DNA of 64,000 nt. It comes from Eubacterium multiforme (GTDB lineage: Bacteria; Bacillota; Clostridia; Clostridiales; Clostridiaceae). The stretch is taken from positions 46,967 to 110,966 of the forward strand of contig NZ_JAUSUF010000010.1 of assembly GCF_030813415.1 (NCBI RefSeq), in the 5' to 3' direction. The notes beneath the pieces are model-generated. The model made no database searches and had not been told where the DNA came from. It saw only the letters and a list, made by a program, of their open reading frames with translations. Of the stretch, positions 8,334 through 18,211 are shown in pieces. The translations under genes and the position numbers were made by a program. Each line of letters starts with the position of its first letter. Within the stretch, counting starts at the first letter, position 1.

Positions 8334-9215
8334 TTATTCTTTTAATCCTAAAATTTCTATACCATCTTTTATACATTGAACTCTTAATGGAAACTCTGGT
8401 CCCTTTTCTCCATCTATATCCGTAACAATATCTTCGTCGCATTCAATTAAAACATCATCTGTTTTAAAATAAACTACCTTTTCTGAATCTAAATGATCTC
8501 CCCTTAAAACCTTTAAGAAAAGTGGTAAAAGTTCAATTAATGGTACAGCTTTAAATAAAATTAAATCAAGCATACCATCTTGTGCATCTGCTTTAGTTGC
8601 TAAATTTAAATTTCCTGCTGTCTTTCCATTAAATAATAATAATAAGTACATTTCTCCATCATAATTATATTGTTTCGATTTTAAATTTACTTTAAGTCTT
8701 CTAAAATTAGGTAATTCTTCTAACCCCTTAATATAATATGCTAGCTTTCCTATTGCATTTTTAAGATGTACATCAGTTTTTTGTGATATATCAGTGAAAA
8801 GTCCTGTACTTGCAACATTTATAAAATATTTATCATTTATTTTACCAATATCCACTTTTTGTGGTTTTGACTTAATTATTCTATTACATGCCTCTTTTAT
8901 ATTACTAGGCATCTCCAAAAACTTACCAAAGTCATTTGCTGTTCCAACTGGAAGTATTGCTATTGGAAGTTTTATATTTCTTTTCATCATTGCATTTAAA
9001 ACAGTATCTACTGTTCCATCCCCTCCTGCTATAAGAACATATGAATAACTTTCATCAATACAATCTAAAGCTTCAATTGTTTCTTGTTCTCTGCTTATTC
9101 TATATGGAACTATCTGATATCCTGCTTTATGATGAATTTTTATAACATTATCTAGTTCATTTATTATTGCATTTTCTCCAGAATAGGGATTATAAATGAA
9201 ACGTACTTTTTTCAT
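8334..9215 (-). CDS. diacylglycerol kinase-family lipid kinase (YegS/DgkB type)
   Basis: This 293-aa cytosolic lipid kinase begins with RFIYNPYSGE, the family's N-terminal motif. It has the nucleotide-binding GGDGTVDTVLN and the ILPVGTANDFGKF block, then the C-terminal DGMLDLILFK and GEKGPEFPLRVQC segments typical of DagK/YegS proteins. It phosphorylates diacylglycerol or related lipids. The start was set at the second ATG (9215), nine bases after AGGAGG, rather than the ATG two codons upstream. Neighbouring pssA fits a lipid-metabolism context, but is divergently transcribed. Confidence 0.9.
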   Translation of the reverse strand: MKKVRFIYNPYSGENAIINELDNVIKIHHKAGYQIVPYRISREQETIEALDCIDESYSYVLIAGGDGTVDTVLNAMMKRNIKLPIAILPVGTANDFGKFLEMPSNIKEACNRIIKSKPQKVDIGKINDKYFINVASTGLFTDISQKTDVHLKNAIGKLAYYIKGLEELPNFRRLKVNLKSKQYNYDGEMYLLLLFNGKTAGNLNLATKADAQDGMLDLILFKAVPLIELLPLFLKVLRGDHLDSEKVVYFKTDDVLIECDEDIVTDIDGEKGPEFPLRVQCIKDGIEILGLKE

Positions 9216-9427
9216 TATCATATTCCTCCTTGTTATAGCATTAATTTATATTATACCTGTCACTTTTTACATTGTCTACTAATTTAAAAACATGATAAAT
9301 CCATTATAAACTTACAATTAATAGTACCTAAATTTTTTCTTAAATCTTTTTTTATCCTTAGTAATATAATAATTTGTATGCTATAATTACTTATTGTAAG
9401 TTATTTATGATTTTTAGGAGTGGTTAT

Positions 9428-9964
9428 ATGAAAAAAAGTTGTATTCCTAATATATTTACCTTTATTAATTTATCATGTGGAGTTTTATCAATTTTATCAA
9501 CTTTCACTGATGGAGGAAAATATATTCAAGCTGCTATACTGATATTGCTAGCAGGTTTAGTAGACAGATATGATGGAAGGATTGCTAGATATTTACAAGT
9601 GTCAAGTGAAGTTGGTAAAGAATTAGATTCTTTAGCTGATCTTGTATCATTTGGAGTTGCTCCTTCACTTTTAATATATTCTTTATTTAATTTAAAAGAA
9701 TTTGGTCCATTAGGACTATTAGGTTACATAATCCTTTTAGCTTTCCCAATTTGTGGAGCTTTTAGATTAGCTAGATACAACATATCTACATTTAATGGTG
9801 TATTTACAGGAATACCTATTACAATTGCAGGTTGTTTCATGGCATTTTTTGCAATTATAGCAATTTATATTAAAATAGAAAATATTAATACAATAATACC
9901 AGCAATATTAATGATTTTAGGATCATATTTAATGGTAAGTAATTTAAAATTAAAGAAATTATAA
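9428..9964 (+). CDS. pssA: CDP-diacylglycerol--serine O-phosphatidyltransferase
   Basis: A membrane CDP-alcohol phosphatidyltransferase making phosphatidylserine, the precursor of phosphatidylethanolamine. The metal-binding signature DG-x2-AR-x8-G-x3-D-x3-D is complete (DGRIAR, then GKELDSLAD). About five to six hydrophobic segments follow. The start is the ATG at 9428 with AGGAG eight bases upstream, giving 178 aa; the frame extends upstream to 9374, but without a good ribosome binding site. It is monocistronic, ending in a terminator. Confidence 0.92.
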   Translation: MKKSCIPNIFTFINLSCGVLSILSTFTDGGKYIQAAILILLAGLVDRYDGRIARYLQVSSEVGKELDSLADLVSFGVAPSLLIYSLFNLKEFGPLGLLGYIILLAFPICGAFRLARYNISTFNGVFTGIPITIAGCFMAFFAIIAIYIKIENINTIIPAILMILGSYLMVSNLKLKKL

Positions 9965-9970
9965 TTTTTA

Positions 9971-10007
9971 TATCCCAGGTTTCTATTACCTGGGATATTT
10001 TATTTTT
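9971..10007 (+). terminator. rho-independent terminator after pssA
   Basis: TATCCCAGGT, a 7-nt loop, ACCTGGGATA, then a T-rich tail. It overlaps the 3' end of the convergent gene at 10000. Confidence 0.9.
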
Positions 10008-10380
10008 CATCCTCCCTTTTATGGTGTGGATCATTAAAAAAATTAAGTTCATTATTTATTTCTGTTTGAATAACTTCTGTAAGTCCATTTTTTATTTTTC
10101 CTTTTTCATAATTTGTTGTAACTATATCATTTTTAAGCTTACTATACCTTAAATAACTTTCTTGATACTTTTCTATTACATTAAGTAAATCATCAATAAC
10201 CCCGCCTATTTCATTAACTCTATCTACAGCACTTTCAACTTCCTTTGTTCTTCTTTCAGATATTGTATTAAGTTCTGATGCACCTGCAACTAAAAGTCTA
10301 TATGAATCTACATACCTTTTTAATAAATCTGTAAGTTTTACAAGGTCATCAAAATGCGATGCCATTACTTTTTCGTGCAT
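10000..10380 (-). CDS. hypothetical coiled-coil protein
   Basis: A 126-aa soluble protein of unknown function. It is predicted to be almost wholly alpha-helical, with heptad-like Leu/Val/Ile spacing over residues 10-95 and a charged C-terminus rich in His/Lys/Asp. There is no signal peptide or membrane span. GGAAGG precedes the ATG. It lies alone between pssA and a strong terminator at 10457-10491. I do not recognise the family. Confidence 0.7.
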   Translation of the reverse strand: MHEKVMASHFDDLVKLTDLLKRYVDSYRLLVAGASELNTISERRTKEVESAVDRVNEIGGVIDDLLNVIEKYQESYLRYSKLKNDIVTTNYEKGKIKNGLTEVIQTEINNELNFFNDPHHKREDEK

Positions 10381-10456
10381 AATATTCCTTCCACTTAAAT
10401 ATACTGATATATTTTATAATATTAATTTATTATTTATTTTATTACATTTTAAAATA

Positions 10457-10491
10457 AATAGTCGGCACTAATAAAAGTGCCGACTATTTTT
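10457..10491 (-). terminator. strong rho-independent terminator
   Basis: AATAGTCGGCACT pairs with AGTGCCGACTATT around a 6-nt loop, with T/A-rich flanks on both sides, so it can stop transcription in either direction. It ends the 10490-10750 gene, whose stop codon it touches. Confidence 0.9.
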
Positions 10492-10750
10492 ATTTAGAAG
10501 TAATCTCCTTTGCATATTCCTCATCTGTCTTAAGCCATTTTTTTAGATCAATTGGATATTCTTTATTTGATTTAATATGCATTTCACAGCTCATATTTTT
10601 ATTATCCTTACAATATTTTTTATCCATATCTCTATAATTTTCATCAAAATCAATTAACTCCTCAAAATTCACTAATTCTTCAAAGTTAACTATTTCACTT
10701 TCATCCATTTCAAAAAAGAAATCTCCTCCTTCTGGATATCTACAATACAT
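10490..10750 (-). CDS. small acidic hypothetical protein
   Basis: This 86-aa protein is rich in Asp/Glu and Asn. Its first half has a short imperfect repeat (NFEELVNFEELIDFDE). Cysteines occur at residues 3, 47 and 55. There is no membrane span. The gene follows rubrerythrin by 19 bp and has a GGAAGATAT ribosome binding site, so it is probably co-transcribed with it. Function unknown; the pairing may hint at oxidative-stress physiology. Confidence 0.6.
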   Translation of the reverse strand: MYCRYPEGGDFFFEMDESEIVNFEELVNFEELIDFDENYRDMDKKYCKDNKNMSCEMHIKSNKEYPIDLKKWLKTDEEYAKEITSK

Positions 10751-10769
10751 ATATCTTCCTCCTAAAATC

Positions 10770-11306
10770 TTACTTTACCTTGCAATATGGTTTAAAATAT
10801 TCCCTCTTATACTTACATAACGGACATATAAGTGGTGCTTCTGTTCCTTCATGAATATATCCACAATTCATACATTGCCAGTAAGTTACTTTGTCAGATT
10901 TAAACATAGTATCTGTTCTTATTTTCTCACAAAGAGTTAAAAATCTTTTTTTATGGCTCTCTTCAACTTCTCTAAGTTCTTTATAAAATTTTGCAATTTC
11001 TTCAAAGCCTTCTTCCCTTGCTACATCCTCAAACTCTTTATATATACTTTCACTTTCTTCATTTTCAAAATAAGCTGCATCCATTAAATTATCTTCAGTA
11101 CTATTGATTTTTTTAAGATATCTCTTAAATGCTTCCCTTGAATGAGCATATTCATTTTCTGCTGTTTCATCAAATATTTCTCCAACCCATCTATATCCTT
11201 CTTCTCTTGCTTTTTCTGCATAAAGATTATATTTCCCTCTAGCTCTTGATTCTCCTGAAAAAGTTTTATAAAGATTTTTTTCTGTTTTACTTCCTTTTAA
11301 ATTCAA
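10770..11306 (-). CDS. rubrerythrin
   Basis: A 178-aa non-heme iron peroxidase of anaerobes. The N-terminal four-helix domain carries the di-iron ligands in SGESRARGKY, ENEYAHS and EVEESH (ExxH motifs). The C-terminal rubredoxin-like domain has two CxxC knuckles, CMNCGY and CPLCKYKREYF, giving the FeS4 site. It reduces hydrogen peroxide with electrons from rubredoxin/NADH oxidoreductases in the cytoplasm. It is followed by a small acidic gene in the same orientation. Confidence 0.95.
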   Translation of the reverse strand: MNLKGSKTEKNLYKTFSGESRARGKYNLYAEKAREEGYRWVGEIFDETAENEYAHSREAFKRYLKKINSTEDNLMDAAYFENEESESIYKEFEDVAREEGFEEIAKFYKELREVEESHKKRFLTLCEKIRTDTMFKSDKVTYWQCMNCGYIHEGTEAPLICPLCKYKREYFKPYCKVK

Positions 11307-11353
11307 AATATACTCCTAAGTAATCATTACTATAATTTATAACTTATTCATTT

Positions 11354-12739
11354 TTAATGAAATTTGTTACCTTCAGAAATAGCAACTTTTCCATTATCAC
11401 AAATTAATGTAAATTCTTCTCCTGCCCTATCTTTAGTATTTAGTCTAACTCTATAACCCCAAAGTTTTCCTAAATATCTTAAAGTCTCCTTTGCATAAGA
11501 TAATTCTAATTCTCTTCCATCAAATACATGTTCTAAAGTTAATGTATAATCTTTCTTATTTAAATCTATAACTCTTATATGAGGTATTCCTCCAATTCCT
11601 AATGATAAAGCTAAATTATCTCTAATACTTTTCCATCCTCTATCATCAGAAACTTCTTCAACTACAAAATCAAAATTTCTCTTTCCATATTGAAATAAAT
11701 TAAGTTCCACGCAAAGTTCCTTTGTTAAATACCTTCTTATAAATGAAGAATCTCTATCTAAAGCCCTCACTTCAAAAATCTTTTCTCTTCCATATCTTTT
11801 TTCTAAATCCATAAATATTTTAAATCCAATATAATAAGGATTAAGTCTCCCCTCTATTGGAGCTACAACATCATTATGTCTTTTTAAAAATTCAAGATAA
11901 AGATCTTCTGAAAGTCCAAGTTCCCTTAAAATTGTATAATGACAAAAACATGCCCATCCTTCATTCATTGTTTTTGTTTCAATTTGTGGCAAGAAATATT
12001 CAGTTTCCCTTTTAACTATTTTTAAAATATTTTTTTCCCAGTCCTCTAATTTTCCATATTCAATTATAAAACCAAATACATCATCCCTTGGCTCTAATGG
12101 AATCTTATCTATTTCTGGCTCAGAAATTTCCTTATCCATATCTAAAAATTCTCTATTTGCTATTTTTTCTTTATAATCATTAATTCTTCTAAGTCTTATT
12201 TCCTCATCCTTTAGCTCACGAACTCCAATACTTCTTCCTATACTATATCTAATGGCATGGGCTGCATCTAAAACTTTTTCTACCTTATCATATCCAATGG
12301 AAGGATTGTTTATATAACTTCTAATTATTTCTGAATCTAGTTTAAACATTTCAAGAGACATATCTGCCCTTGTTCCCTCTTTAAATAATCTATTATTTTT
12401 AAAAAAGTCATTATGTCCATAAACATGAGCCATTGTTAATATTTGAAGTAATAATGTATTATCCTTCATAAGATAAGCTAAACAAGGATTTGAGTTTATT
12501 ACCATCTCATAAGGTAATCCTGTTAAATTTAATGAGTATAAAGTTTTATTTTTCTCATAAGATTTTCCATAACTCCAATGAGGATATTTAGAAGGCATAC
12601 CTACATATGCCTCATATCCTATCATTTCATTAAATCCTATTACTTCAAATTCTTGAGGGTAGTAGTTTAATCCTAATTCTTTAGCTTTTTTTTCTATTTT
12701 CTCATTCCACTTTTCTAAATCCTTTAAATTATATTCCAA
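11354..12739 (-). CDS. spoVR: SpoVR family protein
   Basis: A 461-aa protein with the SpoVR family core: EFEVIGFNEMIGYEAYVG near the N-terminus, THxDFF-like AHVYGHNDFFKNN around residue 105, and the MNEGWACFCHY motif around residue 260. In Bacillus, SpoVR is needed for normal spore cortex. It is third in the prkA-yhbH-spoVR unit and separated from yhbH by only 6 bp. The same trio is linked in many bacteria (yeaG-yeaH-ycgB in E. coli), supporting a shared starvation or sporulation role. Confidence 0.93.
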   Translation of the reverse strand: MEYNLKDLEKWNEKIEKKAKELGLNYYPQEFEVIGFNEMIGYEAYVGMPSKYPHWSYGKSYEKNKTLYSLNLTGLPYEMVINSNPCLAYLMKDNTLLLQILTMAHVYGHNDFFKNNRLFKEGTRADMSLEMFKLDSEIIRSYINNPSIGYDKVEKVLDAAHAIRYSIGRSIGVRELKDEEIRLRRINDYKEKIANREFLDMDKEISEPEIDKIPLEPRDDVFGFIIEYGKLEDWEKNILKIVKRETEYFLPQIETKTMNEGWACFCHYTILRELGLSEDLYLEFLKRHNDVVAPIEGRLNPYYIGFKIFMDLEKRYGREKIFEVRALDRDSSFIRRYLTKELCVELNLFQYGKRNFDFVVEEVSDDRGWKSIRDNLALSLGIGGIPHIRVIDLNKKDYTLTLEHVFDGRELELSYAKETLRYLGKLWGYRVRLNTKDRAGEEFTLICDNGKVAISEGNKFH

Positions 12740-12745
12740 AGCAAC

Positions 12746-13927
12746 CTACTCCTCCTTAAGCTCCTCACTAAGCATAAACTTTAAAGCTTCCCATAAATCT
12801 TTCTTCTCTTTAACAACAACAGGAGTAAAATTTTCTTCTTTAATTTCTTTATTAAATCTATAATACATTGTTGTTGAATATGTTGATGGAAGTAACTCTG
12901 CATATCCAAATCTATTACTTACATCACATAATTCTTTAACTGCCTTCATTGCCTTTTCATTATCCTCTGTCCAGTTATCACCATCACTGGCGTAAACAGG
13001 ATAAATATTCCACATTTCCTTTGGATAATCTTTTTTTATAACCTCTAAAGCTAAATTAATTCCACTTGATATATAAGTTCCTCCTGATTCTGCCTTGTGG
13101 AAAAATTCATATTCATTAACTCTTTTTGCAACTGTAGTATGAGATATAAATTCAAAGGCTAAATTATTATATTTTCTCCTTAAAAATCTAGATAGTACAA
13201 AGAATAAAGACCTTGCTAAATATTTTTTTGTACTATCCATAGATCCTGAAACATCCATTATAAATATCATAACTGCATTACTTTCCCTTTTTGGCTTTTG
13301 TTTAACTCTATAAAATCTTAAATCCTCTTCTCTAAAAGGAAATCTATGAAGCTTAGCCTCATCTCTTGGTATTCCAGCTTCAATTAACGCACGTTTCTTA
13401 CCTTGTTTTCTTGCAATCTTTGACATTACAGTTTTCTTTTTTGCAAGTCTTGGTCTTATACCATATCTTTGGTATCCACTTCTCTTTCCTGCACTTTCTG
13501 ATATTATTTCAGAATATTTTTTTCTATCTAAATTTGGAAGATTAATTTCCTCTGCTATATACTCAAGTAATTCTTCTAAAGTTATTTCTGTATCATAAAT
13601 ATCATCTCCAGGAGAATTTCCTGCTCCCTTATTACCTTTTCCTTGTCCTGGTTTTCCAGAACCTATTTTATCTCCACGCTTTTCTTCTCCAGTTCCTGTT
13701 GCAACTCCCTTAGAGTTTCTACCATAAACAAACTGATATTCTTTTATTCCCCTTATAGGAATTTTAAATTTTTTATTTTTTCCTTCTCCAATAATGCTTT
13801 CTTCTGATAAAATATCTCCTAAATTTTCCTTAATGGACTTTTCCACTAATTGCCTATGTCTTCTTCTATCTTCAATAGACCTATCATGTTCTACAGGATT
13901 TATTGTGTTATCTCTAAAGATTGCCAT
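12746..13927 (-). CDS. yhbH: DUF444/YhbH-type sporulation protein with vWA-like domain
   Basis: A 393-aa protein of the YeaH/YhbH family. The N-terminus has the RxxxDRxRHRQ-like start ([13 protein letters not shown]); a Gly/Lys-rich linker lies near residue 85-110. A von Willebrand A-like MIDAS motif DVSGSMD sits near residue 225, followed by SGGTYISSG and YASDGDNW. It acts with the PrkA kinase in stationary phase or sporulation. Flanking prkA and spoVR are 10 bp and 6 bp away, which indicates an operon. Confidence 0.93.
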   Translation of the reverse strand: MAIFRDNTINPVEHDRSIEDRRRHRQLVEKSIKENLGDILSEESIIGEGKNKKFKIPIRGIKEYQFVYGRNSKGVATGTGEEKRGDKIGSGKPGQGKGNKGAGNSPGDDIYDTEITLEELLEYIAEEINLPNLDRKKYSEIISESAGKRSGYQRYGIRPRLAKKKTVMSKIARKQGKKRALIEAGIPRDEAKLHRFPFREEDLRFYRVKQKPKRESNAVMIFIMDVSGSMDSTKKYLARSLFFVLSRFLRRKYNNLAFEFISHTTVAKRVNEYEFFHKAESGGTYISSGINLALEVIKKDYPKEMWNIYPVYASDGDNWTEDNEKAMKAVKELCDVSNRFGYAELLPSTYSTTMYYRFNKEIKEENFTPVVVKEKKDLWEALKFMLSEELKEE

Positions 13928-13937
13928 AAGACTTTAG

Positions 13938-15860
13938 CTAGTCCTTCCAAAGATTATTAGCTGCATATTTTAAAATCACATCACAGCAATGTAGGCAATA
14001 GCCATTCTTTTGCATTTCATCTACCATAGCATTATATTTTTCAGTTTGCTCTTTATCTCTAACTCTTGATTTTGTAATTATTCTTGAAAGATCCTTAACA
14101 GATGCCATAAGCTTCTTTTCAATTGCCTCTTTAATAGGTTCATAAGATGTATAATTAATCATTCCACCATTTCTAACTAAATAGAACATATAAGATGTAA
14201 CATCTGCCCTAAATCCTTTTGCTGATGATTCTGAAACTCCAATTTGTTCCTCTATACTTCTCATAAACTCTTCATCTGGATTTAATTCCTCTCCAGTTGA
14301 AGAATCTTTTATTTTGCTCTTATTTACAAAAGCTTCAGCATTATCAATATAATTATTGAAAAGACTTTCTGCCTGTTCTCTAAAGGAATGAATAAATGCC
14401 TTTGTAATTTCTTTTTCTAAAATTTTGTTATATTCTTTTCTAACTGTATCTTGTATAAATCCTAAATAACGTTTTTTATCATCAGAGGAAATATCCATCT
14501 CCTTAACTGATTTAATTATACTTTCCATAATACTTAAAGGATTAATACAATTATGCTCTGAATTTGAAAGGGCATTATCAATTGCTTTAATTATAAATCT
14601 TGTTGATATTCCCTTCATACCTTCATAAGAACCTGCTTCTTCCCTAAGTTCTCCTATATCAATTCTCTTTGTTGATCCCTTTTCAACTATTTCCTCTCCA
14701 TTATAAATTTTAAGTTTAGTAATTGGATCAACTTTATTTGAAGCAGTAAGTCTTGAAAGAATTGCAAACATTGCTGCTATATCAATTGTATGAGGTGCAA
14801 TGTGAGCATTAAAGCTGCTCTTTTTTAATATTTTTTTGTAGATTTTAACTTCCTCATCAAGTTCTAAACAGTAAGGAACTTCAATTTTAACTATTCTATC
14901 TAATATAGCTTCATTTGTATGGTCTGCTTTAAATTTATTCCACTCAGCTTCATTTGAATGAGCAACAATTACTCCATCAAAATAAATCATAGAACCTTTA
15001 CCTGGTGATGGAACTGACTTTTCTTGAGTTGCTGTAATAATTGTATGAAGATATTCAACATCATTTTTAAATACTTCTATAAATTCAACCATTCCTCTAT
15101 TACCTACATTAAAAGCTCCATTTAATGAAAATATTCTAGGGTCATCCTCTGGATACATATCCATTTTTGAAATATCAATTGATCCTGTAAGAATAGAAGT
15201 ATCTTGATTATTTGGATCAACTGGAGGTACAACTCCAATTCCTTTTCTTGATCTTATTGAGAAACCTTTCTTTTCAATTGGCATCTCTTCATATTTTCCA
15301 TCATATTCATTAACAAGTCTGTATTTACATACTGGACAAAGATCTCCTTCAATTTTAACTCCTAAAAGATTTTCAAATTCTGGTCTTAAATGTTTAGGAA
15401 TTAAATGAAGTGGTTCTTCATGCATTGGACACCCTTTAATGCTATAAATTGATTCACAACCTTCTAAAGCTTTCTTTAAAGATTCAACTAAAGATGATTT
15501 ACCAGCACCAACAGGCCCAACTAAATATAAAACTTGTCTTGCTTCTTCCCCTTTCATTGCTGCTGAATGAAAATAATTAACTAATTTCATTAATACTTTA
15601 TCAATTCCAAAAAAATCGTCCTTAAAAAATCCATACTTTCTTATAACGTCATTTCCATAAATTCTTTTTACTTTATAATTTTCTTCCCCTTTTAGTGTTT
15701 CAACTCCCTCTTTTTTTATAATGTCATATAATCTCTTATGAGAAAGTTTTGCTATATCTGGATTTTCCTTTACTATTTCCAAGTAGTCTAAAAAGTTACC
15801 ATTAAATTTTTCCTTTTCTCTACTTTCTCTATCAATTTGAATAAATTCTTTAAAGTCCAT
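13938..15860 (-). CDS. prkA: PrkA AAA-domain serine protein kinase
   Basis: The 640-aa PrkA has the N-terminal AAA domain with Walker A (GPVGAGKSSLVE), the insert CPMHEEPLHLIP, the DPRIFSLNGAFN block and GKGSMIYFDGVIVAHSNEAEW. It ends with the C-terminal kinase-like region. In Bacillus it influences sporulation through sigma-K; it has kinase and/or protease activity. It is first in the prkA-yhbH-spoVR operon, with a GGGAGGGG ribosome binding site. A terminator from the upstream gene isolates the promoter region at 15861-15914. Confidence 0.95.
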   Translation of the reverse strand: MDFKEFIQIDRESREKEKFNGNFLDYLEIVKENPDIAKLSHKRLYDIIKKEGVETLKGEENYKVKRIYGNDVIRKYGFFKDDFFGIDKVLMKLVNYFHSAAMKGEEARQVLYLVGPVGAGKSSLVESLKKALEGCESIYSIKGCPMHEEPLHLIPKHLRPEFENLLGVKIEGDLCPVCKYRLVNEYDGKYEEMPIEKKGFSIRSRKGIGVVPPVDPNNQDTSILTGSIDISKMDMYPEDDPRIFSLNGAFNVGNRGMVEFIEVFKNDVEYLHTIITATQEKSVPSPGKGSMIYFDGVIVAHSNEAEWNKFKADHTNEAILDRIVKIEVPYCLELDEEVKIYKKILKKSSFNAHIAPHTIDIAAMFAILSRLTASNKVDPITKLKIYNGEEIVEKGSTKRIDIGELREEAGSYEGMKGISTRFIIKAIDNALSNSEHNCINPLSIMESIIKSVKEMDISSDDKKRYLGFIQDTVRKEYNKILEKEITKAFIHSFREQAESLFNNYIDNAEAFVNKSKIKDSSTGEELNPDEEFMRSIEEQIGVSESSAKGFRADVTSYMFYLVRNGGMINYTSYEPIKEAIEKKLMASVKDLSRIITKSRVRDKEQTEKYNAMVDEMQKNGYCLHCCDVILKYAANNLWKD

Positions 15861-15914
15861 ATTCTAAACCCCTCCCTTTAATAAAATATATTCATGTAAT
15901 TCACTAATCTATGA

Positions 15915-15956
15915 CAAAAAAAAGAATTAGAAATGTAAACTTTCTAATTCTTTTTT
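15915..15956 (-). terminator. rho-independent terminator
   Basis: AAAGAATTAGAAA pairs with TTTCTAATTCTTT around a 7-nt loop, with T-runs in both directions. It lies between the prkA start and the stop of the 16029 gene, which it most likely terminates. Confidence 0.8.
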
Positions 15957-16028
15957 ATATTTTTAATTTTTATTTGAAGGGTCTATTTTAAATTTAAATT
16001 TATCTAATAAATATTTTAAGGTTATATT

Positions 16029-16568
16029 TTAGTAATAAGTGTACATACTTATATTTAGTTTATCTTTTATAAAATTTTTTATTTTTTTATATGTGTTCTC
16101 TGATAATAATGCTTCTATAGTAACATTATTTGAAAAATTTGAATTTTTTATTTCATCATTATTTTCCTCAATTATATTTTTTATTGGAGCAAACATATTA
16201 TATGAACACTCTAAAAATACCCCTATCTTTTCTTCCTCTAAATCCTCCTCTATCTCTTCTCTATAATTTGCACGACAAACACTACTATCTATTGAATCTA
16301 ATATATAAAACCTAAGTTTATTACTTCTTGGAAATTCTCTTTTTTCTATAGTCTTTAATAATTTTTTAAGTTCCTCTTTTGATAAATCTTTAAATTCTTC
16401 TTTATGAAATCCATATTCATAAAGATTATATTTATTTTCTAACTTTTCTATTATCACTTTTCTATTTTTCTTATATGATCTTATATCTAAACAATTATAA
16501 GGCTTTAAATCTTCTAACCTCTTCATTGAATCAAAAACAAAATTATCAATAGCTATCAAATTTACCAC
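16029..16568 (-). CDS. hypothetical protein
   Basis: A 179-aa soluble, charged protein I do not recognise. It mixes helical stretches (residues 25-75, rich in Lys/Glu/Leu) with a short beta-like RFYILDSIDSSVCRANY segment, followed by an acidic EEIEEDLEEEKIG block. There is no signal peptide or membrane span. GAGGTGG lies upstream of the ATG. It is monocistronic, ended by the hairpin at 15915, and divergent from the phytase-like gene. Confidence 0.65.
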   Translation of the reverse strand: MVNLIAIDNFVFDSMKRLEDLKPYNCLDIRSYKKNRKVIIEKLENKYNLYEYGFHKEEFKDLSKEELKKLLKTIEKREFPRSNKLRFYILDSIDSSVCRANYREEIEEDLEEEKIGVFLECSYNMFAPIKNIIEENNDEIKNSNFSNNVTIEALLSENTYKKIKNFIKDKLNISMYTYY

Positions 16569-16776
16569 CTCTATTTCTTATACTTAAATTATACAACTTT
16601 GTTTGTTATAAGTTATATATTGTTTTTTTATATTTATAATATTAATTAACTTATATATAAGCAAGTTTCACTACCCTAAAATTTCCTCATTTATTTTCCA
16701 TCCATATATGTATAAACTAACTATTTATAACTAACTATATTAAAGATTAAATAATAATTATATGAGGTGCAAAATA

Positions 16777-17637
16777 ATGAAAAAATCTATTAAAATTTGT
16801 TTATTTATATTTTTATCTATGGTATTTTCCTTTAACCCTATTATTGCTAACTCTAAAATTATTTCTGATGTAAATCTTGTAGAGGATTCATTAAGAATAG
16901 ATACACTACCAAAAAACTTTCGTAAAAGCTCTGATAAAATATATTCTAATGAAAATCTTAATTTATATGGCTTAGATAATTTAAATATTTCAGGTAGTGG
17001 ACAATTTTCTAAAAATGGACTTTCTTTAATTAAAGATTCTATTGGTAATAAAATGCCTATAACAATTGTTGATTTAAGACAAGAATCACATGGATTTATA
17101 AATGGTATTCCTATTAGTTTTGAAAATGCACTAAATAATGCAAATGTATGTTTAAATACAGAGGAAGTTTTAAAAGATGAAATAAATAGATTAGAGTCTA
17201 TAAAGCTAAATTCTCCTATAACTTTTTATAATACTAAAAAAACTATTATTCCAAAGGAAGTAGAAACTGAGGCTACGCTCACTAAAAATAATGAACTATC
17301 ATATATTCGCATTCCCGTTACAGATGGTAATTTACCAACAGATGATATGGTAAATTATTTTGTGGATTTTGTGAAAAAACAACCTAAAAATAGTTGGCTT
17401 CACTTTCATTGTAAAGAAGGAATAGGAAGAACTACTACATTTATGATAATGTATGATATTATGAAAAATTATAATAATGTAAGTTTAAATGATATTATTA
17501 ATCGCCAAATACTATTATCAAAACTAACGGAAAATAATACTAAAGATTTTTATACAGGAAAAAGATTTGAGTTTTTAAATAAATTTTATAATAAATGTAA
17601 AGAAAATAATTATTTTGTTTATTTAATATTTAATTAA
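16777..17637 (+). CDS. secreted PTP-like phosphatase, phytase type
   Basis: The 286-aa protein has an N-terminal signal peptide (KKSIKICLFIFLSMVFSF, then cleavage near NPIIANS). A C-terminal cysteine-phosphatase P-loop reads HCKEGIGRTTTFMIMYD, i.e. HCx5R followed by Thr-Thr, as in PTP-like inositol hexakisphosphate phosphatases of Selenomonas and clostridia. Upstream, VDLRQESHGFINGIPIS and the DNLNISGSGQFS segment also fit that family. It probably removes phosphates from phytate or phosphotyrosine outside the cell. The start was set at ATG 16777, because an ATG at 16762 lies inside the GAGGTG ribosome binding site. Confidence 0.85.
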   Translation: MKKSIKICLFIFLSMVFSFNPIIANSKIISDVNLVEDSLRIDTLPKNFRKSSDKIYSNENLNLYGLDNLNISGSGQFSKNGLSLIKDSIGNKMPITIVDLRQESHGFINGIPISFENALNNANVCLNTEEVLKDEINRLESIKLNSPITFYNTKKTIIPKEVETEATLTKNNELSYIRIPVTDGNLPTDDMVNYFVDFVKKQPKNSWLHFHCKEGIGRTTTFMIMYDIMKNYNNVSLNDIINRQILLSKLTENNTKDFYTGKRFEFLNKFYNKCKENNYFVYLIFN

Positions 17638-17640
17638 CCC

Positions 17641-17703
17641 AAAATGCACTTAGTTAAAATTACACAACATTTAAATGTATAAGCTTAACTAAGTGCATTT
17701 TTA
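17641..17703. terminator. bidirectional rho-independent terminator
   Basis: A 17-bp inverted repeat (AAAATGCACTTAGTTAA and complement) ending in T-runs, with a small inner palindrome ACATTTAAATGT in its loop. It separates the convergent phytase-like and 71-aa genes. Confidence 0.85.
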
Positions 17704-17754
17704 ATAAACTTAAAATAAAATTTCTAATTTAAAATCTAATTTTTAGTATAAAAA

Positions 17755-17970
17755 TTATTTAATATTATCTTTTAATTCTTTAGCAAATTCTTCTGCTTCT
17801 GCTGCTTCTTCCTTTGCTTCATTATCTAATTCCTTATTTATAGCTTTTCCTAATTTGTCAGCTTCTTTTTCATCTTCTTTATAAGCTTTACTATTTTCAT
17901 TTACTACTTTTAGATCTTCTTCAGCCTTATTCTTAATTTCTTCTTTTAAGTTGTTTATATCTTTTTTCAT
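17755..17970 (-). CDS. small charged helical protein
   Basis: A 71-aa protein made almost only of Lys, Glu, Asp, Ala, Asn and Leu with regular heptad spacing, so probably one long amphipathic helix or coiled coil. The ATG follows AGGAGG. There is no membrane span, signal peptide or known motif. It resembles small CsbD-like or stress-type proteins in composition only; I make no functional claim. Confidence 0.65.
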   Translation of the reverse strand: MKKDINNLKEEIKNKAEEDLKVVNENSKAYKEDEKEADKLGKAINKELDNEAKEEAAEAEEFAKELKDNIK

Positions 17971-18211
17971 TTTAAAAACCTCCTCAAAACTTCTAATCTT
18001 TAAGTTTCTTAATTTTTATAGTTTTATTATAACAACTATTTTTATTAAAGAATCACTTTTGAATTAACTTTAATTTAAAAGCATAAAATTATTTACAATT
18101 CAAATTTTTTATTCATTTTTACTTATTTATTCATTTTTTGTAAATATAACTATTATTTTTCCATAATTTATGATATTATTTTAATGATTAACTAAAAAAG
18201 GGGGAAATGCT

